From AM-1111 sp046302135 (GTDB taxonomy: Bacteria; Bacteroidota; Bacteroidia; B-17B0; Aurantibacillaceae): a DNA stretch of 8,448 nt. The notes under the pieces are model-generated. The model worked only from the letters and a program-made list of their open reading frames with translations, was not told where the DNA came from and did no database searches. A program made the translations under genes and the position numbers. The stretch covers positions 1 through 8,448 of the forward strand of contig JBKCIQ010000039.1 of NCBI GenBank assembly GCA_046302135.1, read 5' to 3'. Shown here piece after piece: positions 7,392 through 8,448 of this stretch (positions within the stretch are counted from its first letter, which is position 1; each line of letters starts with the position of its first letter).

Positions 7392-8117
7392 ATGAATTTA
7401 AAAAATATAATTTTCAGTTTATTTACTCTTACAGGATTATCCTGGGTTCATTTCGGATACTCACAAGATATTCCATATTATGTACCAACAAATGGATTAT
7501 TGGCGTGGATACCGCTAGAAGGAACAACCCTAGATAAAAGTGGGAATGGAAATGATGCTTTGGGCACCAATTTAACTCAGGCTGAAGACAGATTCAATCG
7601 AAAAAATAAAGCAGTTTTTCTAGACGGAATTAACAGCTATATCAAACTAGAAATAAACAATCCTGAATTAATGCTGAATAATAATTTCACCATTTCAATC
7701 TGGATCAAACCAAATTTTGCAACAAAAAATGAATATATCCTTTCAAAAGGAGATAAAATGACTAACGAATATGCATTATTAATTGGCTCAAATAATACTA
7801 TCTGCTTCGAAAAAAACACATTAAACAAGTTTAGCTGCATTCCATTAATTAAAAATCAATGGATTAATGTAACACTGGTAATCAGTAATAATACTTCTAA
7901 AATATACATAAATGGAAAATTAGCTAATGTTCAACCCCTTGAATCTCCAATTCTAAGTAGTCCCCTTCCACTCACTTTTGGTGCAATATTTCAAGTTGGA
8001 GAGAGTACACCAGTACAAAACTCAAGATTTAACGGAATAATGGATGATATTTCCATCTGGAGCAGAGTACTATCAGATGATGAAATATTATTATTTTTCA
8101 AGGGAAATAATGATTAA
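7392..8117 (+). CDS. Small secreted LamG-domain (concanavalin-like) protein
   Basis: 241 residues. Residues 1-24 or 25 are a signal peptide (NLKN, hydrophobic stretch, FGYS-Q). The rest is nearly one LamG domain (about 34-236): GLLAWIPLEG then DKSGNGNDA, AVFLDGINSYIKL, FTISIWIKP, QWINVTLVISNN, KIYINGKL and FNGIMDDISIWSRVLSDDEI. It ends a few residues after the domain, so there is no T9SS sorting domain and no visible anchor; it is predicted to be periplasmic or released by an unseen route. The same landmark order is found in the LamG domain of the large adhesin at 541-1188, so it may bind a similar kind of ligand. The start at 7392 is chosen because it directly precedes the signal peptide. 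No Shine-Dalgarno is seen. The next gene starts 19 bp downstream on the same strand, so the two may be co-transcribed. Confidence 0.85.
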   Translation: MNLKNIIFSLFTLTGLSWVHFGYSQDIPYYVPTNGLLAWIPLEGTTLDKSGNGNDALGTNLTQAEDRFNRKNKAVFLDGINSYIKLEINNPELMLNNNFTISIWIKPNFATKNEYILSKGDKMTNEYALLIGSNNTICFEKNTLNKFSCIPLIKNQWINVTLVISNNTSKIYINGKLANVQPLESPILSSPLPLTFGAIFQVGESTPVQNSRFNGIMDDISIWSRVLSDDEILLFFKGNND

Positions 8118-8122
8118 TTTTC

Positions 8123-8130
8123 TAGCTTTG
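8123..8130 (+). promoter_or_regulatory. Possible Bacteroidota -7 element (TAGCTTTG) just before the next gene
   Basis: TAGCTTTG fits the TAnnTTTG -7 consensus of Bacteroidota housekeeping promoters exactly. It ends 6 bp before the ATG at 8137, so transcription would start at or next to the start codon and give a leaderless or nearly leaderless message. No clear TTG/TTTG -33 element lies at the usual distance upstream, so chance occurrence remains possible. Confidence 0.35.
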
Positions 8131-8136
8131 TATTGA

Positions 8137-8448
8137 ATGAAAAAATTACTTTTCATTTTCATCTTTTTAAATCTTAAGCTTACTTCCGCTCAAAATTCAA
8201 TTGCTTATTGTCAAAAATATCCCAACCATTTCTATAAAGCATGCGAATGGTTGTCAGAAAATCGTGAGTTAGCTGACTCAATAATTAAGGGTTTTGGACT
8301 TGAAACAAGCGCCGTCTTAGCGATTGGTCTTCCTGAATGTGGAAGATTTTCTAGTTTTTCTGATTGCGTAGAAAGCACATCCAATTATTATTTGTATTCC
8401 TTACTAGGCAGCGAATATGGTAATTTTTCTACCGGAATATTTCAAATG
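8137..8448 (+). CDS. Secreted protein with lysozyme/lytic-transglycosylase-like motif, 3' end beyond the window
   Basis: 104 residues are visible in frame to the last base. The start ATGAAAAAATTA encodes a signal peptide, MKKLLFIFIF then L-T-S-A-Q, with likely cleavage at 18/19. The mature part has four cysteines (25, 36, 68, 77). The segment from about 58 reads SAVLAIGLPECGRFSSFSD and leads to NFSTGIFQM at 96-104. An A-x-x-x-PE segment followed by S-x-G-x-FQM recalls the catalytic-Glu and G-L-M-Q region of goose-type lysozymes and lytic transglycosylases, making Glu67 a candidate catalytic residue. I recall similar exported proteins of unknown function in Bacteroidota. The enzymatic role is inferred from this motif only; a hypothetical exported protein is the safe name. 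Confidence 0.72.
   Translation, partial: MKKLLFIFIFLNLKLTSAQNSIAYCQKYPNHFYKACEWLSENRELADSIIKGFGLETSAVLAIGLPECGRFSSFSDCVESTSNYYLYSLLGSEYGNFSTGIFQM

Noticed and set aside
7637..7840. Minus-strand frame of 67 codons
   Set aside because: It is antisense to the LamG gene, with no signal peptide or domain.

Overview
The window looks like chromosomal DNA of a Bacteroidota bacterium. The DNA is AT-rich. Signal peptides end in the phylum-typical ...S/A-Q pattern, and starts lack clear Shine-Dalgarno sequences. The largest protein ends in the gliding-motility-type (type B) C-terminal sorting domain of the type IX secretion system (T9SS), and it carries SprB-type repeats and a FISUMP domain. Order and genus cannot be fixed from this sequence; Flavobacteriia, Chitinophagia or a related lineage would all fit.

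Layout. Positions 1-5547 (+) are the 3' part of one very large gene for a modular, secreted, repeat-rich surface protein; its beginning lies before the window. In order it has two Ig/hyalin-like repeats, a LamG (concanavalin-like) domain, an Ig-like module, two B-type repeats, three SprB repeats, a duplicated D+B composite, another Ig-like module, three E-type Ig repeats and the T9SS type B C-terminal domain. The first E repeat is split by a whole FISUMP domain. Positions 5553-7292 (-) encode a TamA-sized Omp85-superfamily outer-membrane protein (POTRA modules plus beta-barrel), convergent with the adhesin and only 5 bp from it. A 99-bp AT-rich divergent spacer follows. Positions 7392-8117 (+) encode a small secreted LamG protein. 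Positions 8137-8448 (+) are the 5' part of a secreted protein whose visible motifs resemble a lysozyme/lytic-transglycosylase fold.

How the genes fit together. All four products are envelope or exported proteins. The large protein should be exported by T9SS and displayed or released as an adhesin, with LamG as a likely glycan- or protein-binding module. The Omp85 protein would act in the outer membrane, inserting or translocating proteins or lipids. The small LamG protein shares the fold of the LamG domain in the large adhesin but has no sorting domain. No RNA genes, CRISPR arrays, insertion sequences or phage genes are visible. I found no convincing new multi-gene system. The most unusual observation is the FISUMP domain nested inside an Ig repeat, supported by exact repeat-period arithmetic.
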